Shown here: one piece after another, positions 20,601 to 34,100 of the stretch
Numbering within the stretch: the stretch's first letter is position 1
Layout of the letters: every line of letters begins with the position of its first letter
NCBI GenBank assembly: GCA_949358305.1
Contig: OX442316.1
Location: 18,228,001-18,292,000 of the forward strand
Origin: Strigamia acuminata
Taxonomy: Eukaryota > Arthropoda > Chilopoda > Geophilomorpha > Linotaeniidae
Reading direction: 5' to 3'
DNA: 64,000 bases
Notes under the pieces: model-generated
Seen by the model: the letters and a program-made list of their open reading frames with translations, nothing else
What the model was told of the DNA's origin: nothing
Databases searched by the model: none
Made by a program: the position numbers and the translations under genes

Positions 20601-23450
20601 ATTCGCGTTTGGATTGCAAATCGTCACCAGTTAGCGCAGTTAGTGAAGAATTGAGTCGTCTAAATCTGCTCCGGATTCGGTTTAATCCCGCAGTGCTCGT
20701 GTGGAAATGTACAAATGATGATTCTATCTGATTTTTATTGCCGTTGCCAGTTTGGCCAACTCAATTGCTCCCAACTTGAACACTTTATTTCCTAATAAAA
20801 TAAAAGCGGACCATTAAAAGCTGCGAGAAGAAAAGAAGAAAGGTCTTGGAAATTTTTAGCCACTGCCTCGCGGGATAATATTTATTTATTTATTTACTGT
20901 AATCGCTTCAAATGTTGGACTGTAATTTAATTGCAATTTTAATTAGTTCTAATTTGCCGCTTTCGTTTTATTTCTGTTTGCTCTTCACCTTTTCGCACCT
21001 GCCCTCGTCCCATGTCGCTTTTCTCATTAGACCACTGATAAAACACTAGGGACTGGCTGTATTTGTTGACACTGTTGCGTGGCAACGGCAAAGCACGAGT
21101 AAATGGACAGCACATCACACCTCGCTGCGATTAGCGATTGGCAGGTGGCGTTCGATGTGGTAACTAGACGATGCCGTGGCGGTTTTTTCTTTTTTTTTTC
21201 TTTTTTTTTGGTTCGATATTAGACGGGATTTGACTAATGGGCGCTCGAATGTGGGTCGAGTGTGTTTACCTTTGATTTGCCGATAGTGCACGGCAGTGGG
21301 TCGTCGAAGATTAGGGGGTGGGGGTGGGGAAGTGTTTTATTGGCAGGTGAGTAATGTTTATAAAAGAGTTTGTGTAAGACAGGCATTTCAAGTAGGAGTA
21401 ATTTTGTTGGCATTTCCATTGAAAATTCAGTCGTATCGATTTGGATGCAACTGAGTTGAACAAGGTGCATTGATCCGGACGTGGCTGAAGAAAGGGGGAG
21501 GGAAGGAAGAAGGAGATGGGTCTTGATGATGATGATGATGGTGATGGGCAAAGATTTGCCATTCCGTCTTTGCGACATATCTTCATTTTTTTTTTTTATT
21601 TCCTCTCTCGTGTTTTTTTGATGCGGAATTCTCGTGTTGATGCTCCATTTTGGATCATTTTGGTTTCTATTATTTTTATGGGGTTGTTATTTTGGGATTG
21701 GGGAATGAGATGTGGTAAGATGAGCTCGACGGATGTTTGACGGTGTCGGATGGTCGTTAATGAGAATTGCTCGTCAGGTGAGAGGCGACTGGCGCGCTAC
21801 TCCGTCTTCATTGCAATTGCGATTAAAGATGAAGGTGACTAATTGCAGGCGCGACACGGCCGTTGGCCAAGGAAGCGAGAACGATGAATTAAATATTATT
21901 CATTTCTCCGTTCGCTTTCGGTCTGTTGAAAAATGTATGGGGCGACTAAAGCATTTTACTAATTTATTTTTATTTTTGTTTTATTTTTATTTTTGTTTAT
22001 TCTGATTTTTAACGGGGTTGGAGGGAATGAATGAATGAGGGTTATTTTGTTAATACGATAAACCCACGGCAACGTTTTGCCTCGGCGCGTCGAGTCACAT
22101 TTCCGAAAGCAATTCCTTGCGAGAATTGAATTCGGAATTCTCTCACTTTGTGGGCGCCAATTTCTTGTCATTAGAGGGCGCAATCCGAGTCGAAGTTACT
22201 CTCTATGGCTAACGTCTCGAGGGCTGGTGCGTCGAATGCCAGATTTTACGATTAATAAACTGTCGAATTTCTGCGAAACTGAGGGATTCAATTAGCACGG
22301 TATGGCCGTGCGTGGCCCGAGGAGAAAGAAAGAAAAGGGAACATTTTCTCTGCCCTAAGAAATGCACAAAAGTCTTAAATAAAATGAAATTAAAAAATGG
22401 GGAAAAATTTTTTTTGCGTGCACTGCAGGGAAATTCGGGCGGAGCTTTCATTAACTTAGTCGATGAGATTAATTTGTAGGAAATAAAATTGATTTGATCG
22501 ATGGAAAGGGAAGTGAACGGCGATAAATCAGCGCGCAGTGTTTAACCAATTAGTTTCTTGTTTTGGACTTGAATTAATGCAGTGATCCGCATGATTTGAA
22601 ACGGTGCGCAACACATTTCAATCAATACAGCGGGCTTTGCTGCGTGTCAACTCGGTGGGCGGTGGTAGCGTGTGGGCCAAAGTAGCCACATTGGCTTGTG
22701 GTCGCATTTCCAAGCCCCCTACTGTTGGACACTGGTCTGTGCTCTGCGCCTTTCACTCGCTTTAATCTGCGACTTGTTTGTCACGAGCAAAGGACGGCAT
22801 GCGCCTGCTTCTAATTATCCACGTGCAGCGAATATGTGCGCAAAATTGATGTGGACGAGAGGAGAGAGTCGATGATGGTGCCAAAGGTGTGTGTGACAGC
22901 GACTCGAGATGACACCCTCATTTGGGTGCAGTGGCATCTCCCCAATCTAATTTACGAGCATCTACTTGTAGTTGTGCTGCTAGACGGTGTGGGCACCTCT
23001 GGGGAGCTTGACTCGATTATTAAATGCACCAATATGGAGATTTTGAATTTTTCCGATTTTTCTCTCCAATTTTTCGTTTCGTTGTCTTGTCTCGCTCGGG
23101 TGAGGGAAACAACATGTGGGTTAATTATAGAAGTGTAAACTCGAGATTGTGATAATGATGATGCTAGTAATTATTGTTTGGAGTGGGGAAATGGGGTTTA
23201 TTTTAGCTGGGGGTAAAAAAAAAAAGATGTTTGCAGTTTTTTTGTGAGTGCGATAGAAAAATTGATGATTCTTGTTTACGAGTGCAACCAACACGAAAAT
23301 TACAGTTGGGTGTTGAAGTGGCCTTGTGTAATAGGTTGCTATGGTTACGGGCTGTTGGTAACAAAAGTGAGCGAGTAATTGTTCTTCCATGAAGTTTTTA
23401 TTGAAGTTGAAACAAGCTAACACATTTACAGAGGAGGTGGTGGCTGGTGA

Positions 23451-23476
23451 TTTTTTTTTTTTTTTTTTTTTTTTTT
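23451..23476 (+). repeat. Poly(T) tract
   Basis: 26 consecutive T, one of many homopolymer T runs on this strand. Confidence 0.95.
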
Positions 23477-24974
23477 ATTTTCTTTTTCTAATTTGGTGTG
23501 TGCAAGATGGCAAGAAGTCGTGCTATCTGTAATGACTTGGTTTTGATGCTTTCCCGATCAAATAACGGTCCCGTTTTTTGAATGCATTCAAGTAGATGTG
23601 ACTAATTTTGTTTTGAATTGTGGTGAAGTAAGTGCGGTACGAGCTATTAGTTTTGTTGCGATGGAAATGTGCCAAGTGATGAGGATGAAGAAGAGATTTG
23701 TCAGTGATAAATTGAGGTTAATTTCTTTGGTTATTAGTAGTTCAATCTGGGAAGGAGGAGTAATCGATCAAATGTGGGAAAGAAGATGGGATAAATTCAG
23801 CTGGTGAATACAAAGTTTGGGCTTTTGGTGTTTTTAAGCATTAGTAAAAAGAAAAATAATTGCAAAAACGGAAACGCAACAACTGGAGGGATTTTTGAAC
23901 TTCAATTTTGGCGGGTTTTAAAACCACATTCAAAATAGCTGCCACCATAATTTGTTGTTTGGGTGAAGGAATTTGCAGTGTCAGACATTATTCATAGTTT
24001 AGCACGTTTGTTTTTGTGTTTTTGCATTTTCGTAAATGATGAAATTATTTTTTTAAGAGAAATTTGCATCTTTTTTCATCTTTGTGTTTTTATTTAATTT
24101 TTGTTTTTATTTTTTATTGTTTTAGCAATTTTGTTAAGTCGGTTTGAATCTGCTGGTTTGTCGCTACACATGTTTAATAAGGCAAAAAGGAAATTTACTG
24201 GCTTGATGTTAATTAACAAGTAAGATTGCTCGGGAGGATCATCCGGAGAAATGAAGCGATTGGATTGATGAGATTTCGTAGTTGTCGATTCTGAAAACAA
24301 CAAAGTGACTTTTCTCGCGTTCTGTGTGGGTTTTTGAACACTTGTTTGATTGTTCTGTCCTGTGGAAGTTGGGGAAAGAATAGAGTGGTGCAAAAGTTGT
24401 GTGTTTTGGAAGTTAAAGATCAATGCAAGTTGTTGTTGAGACTAATTAAAGGGGATTGATCAAGCCGGCGTTGACCTGCACCTTTCAATTTCCTGCGTGT
24501 GCGATCTTATCAGGCAGAGAAATCGAATGGCAATTCAAAAGAGGGACTGGCCAATTCATTAATTGAATTGATGAGCCTTTTATGTGAACCGATTCATCCG
24601 ATTAAACAGGTGATCTTTCTTCATAAGTTACTGAACCATCTTCTATTCTCTCGCTGCAACTTAACCACAATTGTTGAGGAAGGAAATAAATTCAAATTAT
24701 CGTCCAATTCGTTCATTTTCGGGGTTATAAATGTTTTATTTGTCAATTTGTTTATTCTTCGACGGTCGAGCGGGGCGGGATTCCGCAATTTTAGGTGTTT
24801 ATACATTTGTTAGTAAATTGTCTGCAGATGTTGCTTCGAACGGCGTTTGCAAGGTTATTCTATGGCTTGACACAGCGCTAGGGGAGTTGTCAATGAAGCT
24901 GCTGTGGTGGAAGTTCGTTTGGAAATTGGAATTTGGATGAATTTGAATTAGAAAACAAAATGAGAAGAGTAGGC

Positions 24975-25348
24975 GCGTTCAAAGTTTCGGTTTTTACGGT
25001 TTTTACCGTTTCTGTAAACGGAATGACATCAAAACCCAAACCACGACTAGAGTGGTTTTTGAATCGGTTGTTAACTTCCGCTTCGAAAATTAGATCGACG
25101 GATCTATATACACTTTCAGGCGAAGCATTCGTCTTCCAAAATGTGAGTAAATGCTAAATTATGTTTAAATAAGGAGACCACAACCACAATTCGTTGGTTA
25201 AATGAAAGAAAAGGAATTTGTTTGCACCACGTACTCGCGCGATCGCGACGCAAAAACGACACGTTCACGGTTAGGTTCGTTTTTGCATTCTATTTCCGGT
25301 TGTTTTTATAAACGACATAAACAGTATATAAACCGAAACTTTGAACGC
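24975..25348. mobile_element. Inverted-repeat (MITE-like) element
   Basis: Bases 24975-24993 and 25330-25348 are perfect 19-bp inverted repeats (GCGTTCAAAGTTTCGGTTT), and weaker similarity continues inward over about 30 more bases. The 374-bp unit has no transposase. No target-site duplication was seen directly at these borders, so they may be inside the true ends. Confidence 0.55.
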
Positions 25349-26741
25349 ATCTAGTGTTTTTATCTTTTTGATTTTTTTTTCCAATTTCCAAGTAAAATTG
25401 AATTTTGAATTTGTCAAATTTCGAAGTAAAATCTTCTTACTAAAATCTTATCCCAACTCGTCATTAATATCTGCATGAATCTATTTGAAACTTGACATGA
25501 AATGTTAACCCGAGTTGGAGTTTAACTTTGTCCAAGAACTCGGACTCAAATGTTGAATTGTTCTCACGAGTTTTTTCTTTCTCTCGCCATTAAATCATTT
25601 GTTTTGACTCGCGTGTTGTGTTGTGTATCAACGGACTCGGGGACACCCTTGGAGGATCTTAATTCCAGCCAGCGTAAAGAGAGAGAGAGAGAGACTGGCA
25701 ACGGAGTCGTAAAGTACGTGCAGGCGAATGTGGCGTGTTGCCATGACGACACGGATGTGGCGGGTGGACCGGTGTTGGCGCACTGACCTCGGGTTGTTTG
25801 CTTGTTGCACTGGGATGGAAGGGCTGGTTGAGGGGGACGCGATATCGAAGGTGTGCCATAAAAGGCCTGTTGTGTTGTCTCATCGTTAATGGGTGCGGCC
25901 ATATTAATCACTACGTGCGCCAACCCTGGTGTTGACGAGTCAATATTTGTTCTTCGCAAGCCTTTGGAACCAAAGACAGAGGTGCAGGCATAAAGATGGG
26001 TCAACACGGAGTCGGTAAACCAACGACCTGTGGCCACGAGGTGAATTGTTCTTCGCCTTACACCATCAAGTCGATTGCACTAGCGAGGTTAAACTTTGCA
26101 AATGTTGTAATGTCTTGTATGCATTTTCTGCCTTTCGTTTCTTTCTTTTTTCTTTTTTATTACTTTTGTATTTATTTTTAGGGGGGTTAGTGATACACGG
26201 CTCTCTTTTATGAGTGTGAGAAGTTTTTTTTTTTTCTCTTTCTTTCTTTTTTCTATGTGGATGCCATTTGGTGGGTTTCCTCTTTGCTGTTGGGATTGGA
26301 ATCGGTGATAACAACACGTGAACCGCGCGATGGGGGCTTCGGGCGTGACGTTTGATGGATGAGTGCAACTCCCACGACCTGCTTTTACATGCAGTTTTGC
26401 TATGAATAAAAAAAAGTGAGAGGAAAGAAAGGAAAGGAAAGAGAAAGAGAAAAAGAAAAAGAAAAAGAATTGCAGCAAAGTAAGAGAAATGTACAAATTG
26501 AAAGTTGTGCACAAACTGCTTGTTTACAGTTTCCATTTGGTTTGGAGCAACTTTAAATGTTGTTTGATGGCCGGAAATGGGAATTGTGTCGCTTCGACCG
26601 ATCGGAACCGATCACTTGATCCCATTGATTGGAAACGGGCGCTTGCCAACGTCTCTCTCTGCACCCAATGCCACTTTCAAACAAAACCCTCTCCTATTCT
26701 ATGCGCGCACTTCTTTTCCTCTTGCCTTCTCCCCCTTGCCG

Positions 26742-26777
26742 CCTCCTCCTCCTCCTCCTCCTCCTCCTCCTCCTCCT
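26742..26777 (+). repeat. (CCT)12 microsatellite
   Basis: Twelve uninterrupted CCT units. The long Ser, Pro or Leu runs read across it are artefacts of the repeat. Confidence 0.97.
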
Positions 26778-28089
26778 TCCGCCGATATCCGAGTGTGGAA
26801 TTGATTTCAACAGGCGCCACGAATCACCATCCATTGTGATCCTCTTTTTTCCCCTTTCTTGCATTCAATTCGTGAATGGAAAAAGAACGAGCGCAGGATT
26901 TTAAAGGCGCGCTCTATTGATGCAATTGGTTATCGCCATTTTGAAAATTTTCCGAACGTGAACGTTAGAGAGCAAGAGTCTGATGCATTATTTCGAGGTG
27001 CATCAAGGCAATTACACCTCAAGATTTCAATAATTGTTTTAATAATTGTTTTCTTAGGTAATTGTTACTTGTGGGCTTGTCCAATATTGATACCAAAAAA
27101 TCTTTACTTTAAAGGGAAAACACCGGTAAGTTGTGGACTATTTGCCACCGTGCCCAACAGTTTAATTTTTACTGACCTCCGAGCAAGTAGACAACATCTT
27201 TTCGCGTTCACGTGAAAAAAGTTGGAATTTTCTCCTTTTTTGACCAGGAGAGCGCTTCATTTGTAAGTTTAATCGATTCAATGAATATGGCAGAAGCATC
27301 TATCACGATTTCCAAGAAGATTGCGGCCCGAAATGGCAGAAGGTTGGATTTAAATGTGTGGGTTTTCTATTTTGCTCGTTAGCTGCAGAGTTTTAATAAT
27401 TGTTTTTCTGGGGTAATTTGTGATTGGATGAAAGTTTCCATTCTTTACCTTTTTGTGTGTGTGGAAAGGAATGCCATCCAAGTTAGTGGTGGTCAGTAAT
27501 AAGAAAAGGGGAGGTAGCAATTTGTCTTAGTCCTCGGGGAGTGGCCACATCATTTGTTTTGGGCTCGTGGGATGTTGCGACCTTCGCGAACGAAGCCTCG
27601 GTTACGCCGGAAAGGAGATTGGTTGCCTTCACGCTGCAAGAGCGAGGAGAATGGAAGAAGAGAAGTCGAACGAACGAAGGATGGAAAGAGGGAAGGAGGG
27701 AGGGAGAGAGAGAGAAAGGGAAAAAAGTGTTTAAAACCTGATAATCACGTTGGTGACAGATTTCTCTAATTAACTAGCTGAGGAGCAGTGGAGAGTATTG
27801 TCTCTCTTCTCCTTCACGGGGCTGATAAGCTTGCTTTTAATGAAGCAGTGGCGAGTGTACGTTGCCTCACCTCAAGGGGACGCAGACTTAGAGGAGTTAT
27901 TTCACGGGAATTCACTCGACTTAATGATAAGCCACTTGTTTTCTTCTTTCGGTTTCGGTGACTCGAATGTTGAATTTAGTTTAGGTTACAATTTGTGTCG
28001 TTTTTAAAATTAAATAACGGTTAAAGGAACGATTGTCGAATGCAATTGTCTCCTAGTTTGGTTTTGATTGACTTTTTTTTTAAAAAAAA

Positions 28090-28117
28090 TTATTTTATTT
28101 TATTTTATTTTATTTTT
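28090..28117 (+). repeat. (TTTTA)n repeat
   Basis: About five tandem TTTTA units. Similar tracts recur at 56257-56297 and, as T5A, at 59118-59143. Confidence 0.9.
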
Positions 28118-31100
28118 TGACTTGCTTCGGCCGACAGGTGGAAACTTTTCTGTCGATTGGAATTAATTATTAAATGCGCCCGTAAAAATGTTTAATTTGT
28201 TATGATTTTATTAAAGATTTTATTTTAAATTTTTTTTTGTTTTTAAAAATAACCGGATATTAATTTCGCGGTCATGGAAATTCAAGGATTCTTAGCTCAA
28301 AACGAAATAAATTCTTGGAATTGCTCGACGCGGCCTATATTACGATTCAATTTACGGATCACACAATCTCGCATTGCGATTTCGTGTTGGGAAGATAAAA
28401 TAGATCAGATCAGGAAATGTGGACATTTTCAGAAGAAAATTACTTGCCATGGGAATTACTATTAAAACTATTAATCAATATTTCTTGGCTGCTTATGCGT
28501 ATAGTCTTGTCTCTATGTAGCAGTTGAACTTTAAGGGAAAATGTTTTTCTTCTTTTTCTTTTTCTTCCCCCTCTAACAATTTCGTGACTGCGACATTATT
28601 GCTTTTTCTATTACGAGACTTATACTCCTCAGTTACTGATGGGAGGAATTTTTAATTTGGCGCAACCTGTTGCCTAGAGATGGAGTCTGTGGCGCCGGAC
28701 ACGGCTAATCTTATTAACTGGCGCCGATATGGAGTGGGCCTCGCGCCCGCCTGGTGCCTGCGACTGGCAGCAAATGAGCGCGTGCAGCGGTTGAAAAGGG
28801 GGAAACGAGATCAACAAGTGGAACGCGAGGCCAAAGCCCCGCCAGTGCAGCCTCCAAACGGGCTCCGAAGCGTGTACTCTGAAATATCTGATTACAAGTG
28901 AATCTTTTCACAAATTTTATTTATTTTAAATTTTTTTTGTATACAGTACCGGTATTTAAATTTTTTTTAATGATGGAACAAGTCGCGAAAACTAAAAGTA
29001 GCAGAGTGGTTGGTGTTTATCTAGGAGATGCTGTTTGATTTCGGTATGAATGGAAAGGGTTAAATGACAGTGATCCATCATTTTTCAAGAATGTTTGCAC
29101 GGTGATGATGAATTGGAGTGAAAATCTCCTCCTGGTGTGCTTCTCTGCAGCGCAGCGCGCTTCATTTGTGCAGTTTCTTTGGCGTCTCGAGTTTCTCGCT
29201 GCACAGTAAACAGGAGCGGAGCAGGCGGGCGCCACTGATTGCAAGGCGTGCGAGGATTGGCCATTGCGACGTGGATCAAATGTCAGTCGATCGCCGACCA
29301 ATATCGCTGATTGTGGCCGGTCGAGGCTCGGGTGTCCCGCCGTTCAGGAAGATGCACTTAACCTTGTGCTGACCCGGTAGTCACCATAAGAATACATGTT
29401 GGAAATATATATTTTATTTTATCAGAATTATTTCTGTTTATTATTTTTTATTTTGTCCAAAAAGTTGGTTCTTATGAACAATTAGGTTGTTGCCAGGGCA
29501 ACAGGCGTACAAGCCCCTATGTCTCAACAGGAAGCATTTCCTGCGCGACATCGACAAGCCATCACTTGTCGTTTAACACATCATTTTATTAATATATTAG
29601 TTAATTTAAATAATTTCAGTATCAAAGAATGTATCTAAATATTTCATGTAAAGTGTGTTAAAATTATTCTAATCCCAGAATAAATTATTTAAGTGTTAGT
29701 TATTAATATTTTCTACATAGTTTCGATAAGACCCGGTGTGGCAACTGCTTAGTTTAATTAGTTAGGAATAATTAAGTTAAAACAGGTTACAACAACCTTG
29801 ATTGATGGCGCTTTTCCGTCCCTCTGTTCGCCCCTTTTCCTCTCGTTTATAATAGCTGGTTCCTTTTTTAATAACACCCACCAACCACCATTAAGATGTC
29901 TGTGGACTCGCAATCCCGTCGTAAATAAATGGTCGAAAAATTCACTTGTTTTTTATGGTGATGCGATGCTTTTTCTCTTCGGTTTGCGATTGCGATTGCG
30001 ATTTGAAAGGGTTTTGTTAACCGATCTGGTGTGTATTATTTTTTTTTATTATTTTTTTTTATAAGATGGATGGGTGACAGATTTCTGGAGTTGTGCGTTT
30101 GCTGTCATTGATTGCCTTTAGCTCATCAATCATTGTGATGACGCACCGGAAGTGAGGGGAAATGGAGCTGATCAGAAAACGCGATTTCTAATCCTTTCCC
30201 CTTTCGCGAACCATCGATTTTGTTATCTTTCAATTTTTTTTTAAAAAATGAAATCAGTTTCTTTTTTTTAATTTATTATTTTTCTTTTTTATTGGGAGCG
30301 AGAGAATTGGATTTAGAATTTTTGTTTAAAGTTAATGATGTCAAAGATTCGAGTAATTTTTGTTTTGCAGTAAATGAGACATTGAATTCAATATGTCGGT
30401 TTGTTGATTTTTTAGACATTTATTTTAGTGGTTTTGGTCAATTTGAGAACATTTGATAATAAAAAAGGGACGTTTTTTAAATAGCAGTTGACATTTGAAA
30501 GTTTTTGAGTAATTTTCGGTTGATGAGCCTCAGTCATTTCATTTTCCGCCCGTTTGCTAATGGAGTGAAATGAATCTGCGATGGCTTTGGGCACAAATCA
30601 AATGCATTTTGCAATTGATGGCATTTAAAATTTGCTTCTCGCAACACTTCTCATTGTACCGACTCGGTGACATTTTAACATTGACATTATCACGGGTGGT
30701 AAATGGCATTCCATTTAACATCTTTATTATAAAGTCAGCTGCAGGTGGCGCTGCATGTGGGGGTTTTGGGCTTTTCGGGGCTCGGGCTCGGTTCCCTGGG
30801 GCAAGCCATCGTCAAGGTTTTCCGTGTAGCGGTGATTTGTGGGGGCGTCGACATGCGACGCTGATTCAGGGTTCCTCGAAGCGAGCAATGTTGCTTAGTC
30901 CGACCTTTACAACTTTTTATTTCTTCGCAAATCGCTCGTGTGTGAGAGAGTGAGAGTGGGAGTGGGAGAGGGAAAGGGAGAGGGAGTGTTGGCTTTTAAA
31001 CGTAAATTTTCTTTATCGACATTATTTTGCTCTTTGGATTTTAACGCGGGGCGTAATTAAACAAGGCGTTTTATGTCGGCCAGCTGCGTTCGGGATTGAT

Positions 31101-34100
31101 CGAGATGACTCCTTGTTGTCATTTTTCGCCTCGTGTTTTCTGCACGTCGGAAATTGTTGCTTTTATTGGCGATTGTTAATTTTTCGACACGGCGACGACG
31201 AAGATTTTGTTTACGAGTCGGATATTGAAAATTTGTTTATTAAGAAACGTGTGTCAAATTTCAAAGTGCGACATTAAGTTTTCAAGATGGCCGCAAATAT
31301 CTCAAAATGCATTCTTTTATTTATTTTTTATTTTTTATTTTTTGTGAACTGATATTGCATCAAAGATGAGGAGATGCATCAAACATGTATCTCTTGCACG
31401 AGTCTTAATTCCCCTTCGTGTTTGCAGGGGTGACGCTTTCTAATGAGTTTTCAGTCTCGGCTGGTCGCCTGCTCCAATCCTGCCAATAATTTGCGACGCA
31501 CGAGTCGTCCCTCCCCACACCCACCCCCACCCCCACCCCCCGTCCTCCTCGCTTCCCAACCCTCTCGTCGCCACCGCCCTCGAGCGATGAATGATTTATT
31601 TGGTGGGCCCCCTCCTCTCACAACACGTCATTAGAATAATGGAAGACGTCGACGCCGAAGCAGCGCCACCTAACTTGCTCGCGTGTACTTCTTAGGCTTT
31701 TATTTTATCATGTGGTCGGCCATCTGGCGACCAATTTGTCAACTGGTGACCTTTTAAATGCGCTCTTTAATCGTATTAACTGTTTTTTAATCTTGTTCGT
31801 GACACTCAATCAAATTGAGGAGAATTTTTTCGTGACTCGAAAAATAAAAGGAAAAAAGGAAAGAAAGAAAGAAACGATGAGCGAGGGCTTGTGTGGGGTG
31901 GGTCGGTGAAAGGAGGGAGGGAGAAGAAAAAAAAACTAATCTTACTTTTTTTTGTGGTGTTCTTCTTTGCGGTAATCGATTTTGGCAAATAATTCAATCG
32001 TCCAAATCTATCACTGTCTCGGCCATTGTCAGAGATCCAAGAGACTCGTCCACTCACGCGATGACCACTACTCCCGACCCCTCCTCCATCTTCCTCTTCA
32101 TCTCGTCGCAAGAAAAGTGCTGTCTCTCACTCACTCGGTAACGAGCAAGGGGTTTGTCATCGCCATCACCCATCTCTTTTTCGCTACTAGACCAATTTGA
32201 CGACGTCACAAGATAAATGGCTTTGCTTGGTTAGCAATAAAGCAGAAATTTTTATTTGCCTTTTTTTTCTTTCTTCTTTTTTTCTCGGAGCCCTAGTCAG
32301 CGAAAATGTTGAAAGATGTTGGTAAGAAAGCGAGCGTGTTGCCTTAACCCTTTTATCCCTGCCTGGAAGTGTGTTTAATCCTTGTGTCTTGATAATTTCA
32401 TCGCTGGTCACGCTCTGGTGGAGTTGGGAAACCGACCTTGAATTGAGCAGTGGTTGGTTTTGGTCCTCGCTTAGTGACTCTGTCCAATTAACCCCTTCGG
32501 TCCCAGCAGACGAATCAAGCGTACCGGGAGGTTTTGAGACTTGTGAAGTGGAGCATTCGTAGGAAATCAGCGAGCTGGAAGTTTTAAGACTTTAATCTGT
32601 TCCTACATTTATTTAAGGGTTAGGTCTTAAGGGTTTCGCCCTTTGCTATCATCTCCCTTGTTCGCTAAGGAGGAGATAAAAGTTGCCTGCAAACAAAACT
32701 ACTTGCGCTCTGCTCTGCAACTTTAAATATTGATAATTCTCTTGATGAAATTCGATTTTCTGCTTTATTTATTCATTTACGCTACTTATTTATCTATTTA
32801 CTTATTGATGCTGCATTGACTGGCTGCGTTTAATGGCGCGACAACGACCGGGGTTACTTTGGCTGGGAAATTGTGACTCACTGTGGAATTAGTTGCTCGT
32901 GTTTTGTCCCGCATCTGGAGCAAGCAGTGGGCGAGTTCGATGGTGTGTTGCTGATCTTTGACGTTGGGCGCGCGGGTTCAAATCCGTTTTTGTCGGTTTT
33001 TTCTTTTTTTTTTCGTTTTTTTTTCGTTTTTTTTTGTTTTGTTTATACTATTGGTATCTAATTTCGGCGGCATTTGATAAACGGCCGGATGGCTCGGTTC
33101 CCTGGTTTTTTGTTTGAAAATGTGCATTCAATTGCATTTTTTTTTGCATGGTGGCACATCAATTCATGTTCTAAGACGTTTTAAAAGAAATTACGAGTGT
33201 GAATTGCAGTTTTAATTCGAATTGAACCAAGTAGCTGTCGGTTGAAAAGGAAGTTTGTGGATCATTTTGTTGCCGTTCTTATTATTGACGATCTGGGTTA
33301 TTGGCTATGTAAGCAGCGTCTTGTGGGACGACCTTTGCAGTCTCGCACTTGCACTACATAAAAAGAAAGTTAAAAAATTGATTTTTTCGAATTGGCACCG
33401 AGATCCGTCGATATTTCATTTCTGTCTTAATACTACAAGATCAATGAAAAGATTATTTTATAAATAGGAATAATAATATCGATTATTAAAGAGAGAAACA
33501 GAATTGGTTTTATGCATTTCCGATGTGTTCGTACCTGAGCGTCGATAATGGAATATCGATTGTGAGAAACACGAATAATATGCCGGAAGAAGTGAATAAA
33601 TAAATGAAGTGATTGTAATTTGTAATTTGAATATTAAGATTTGGTTGTATTGTGTATGTGGCGGTATTTAGGTGGTGCGCGCCTGCTTCGCCATCGCCAT
33701 CGCCAGTCGCCAGGCTTTTGTTTGCCAACATGGAATGGCTTTTAGAAACCCTTCTGAACCAGTTTAGGAAATGTGCTTTGCAACTAGGGGGTTGGTTCGA
33801 TCTCTCTTCCGCCCACACTGCGTTTCATTAACAGGACCGAGTGCTTCTCTTTGGCTAACGACCGACATTGCCCTCGTTGCCATGGATACTTAATGAGTTC
33901 TTTGGCCATTTTACATATTGCGCTTGTTATGTATGACAAGTGTTGGTCTCAGACTCTTCACTCGGCTCTGTGCATTGTGGGTAGGCAAGAAAAGCGTCCT
34001 TGGAAAGCGCTTTAGCTCGTCTTTGGATGGCGGGCGAATGCAAATTTGGTCGGTGCATTTTCCTTCCATTTTGTAAGCCTAATTCTGTTAGAGGACTGAG

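Larger units (their letters stand above)
16509..24974 (+). other. Long non-coding stretch, intron-like
   Basis: No exon I can support. Low-complexity items include an A10-T19 run (16620-16648), a purine repeat (17366-17411), G runs (17629-17651), GTTT repeats (18689-18710), an ATG/GAT run (21524-21547) and a 26-base T run (23451-23476). X-box-like palindromes lie at 21074-21086 and 23335-23348. A segment at 21223-21347 has good splice-like borders but stops in all frames. Confidence 0.5.

Noticed and set aside
21223-21347. Possible plus-strand exon with a strong T-tract acceptor and a GTGAGT donor
   Set aside because: All three frames contain stops and no promoter or neighbouring exon supports a UTR exon here.
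26066-26536. Long minus-strand frames around 26.1-26.5 kb
   Set aside because: They are mostly Phe/Leu/Ser and Lys runs from A/G-rich simple sequence.
26489-26904. Three overlapping plus-strand frames with Ser, Pro and Leu runs
   Set aside because: All are produced by the (CCT)12 repeat read in three frames.
32960-33000. B-box-like GGTTCAAATCC at 32975-32985
   Set aside because: The flanking sequence does not fold into a T arm or a cloverleaf and no A box is at the right distance; a lone 11-mer is not enough for a tRNA or SINE call.
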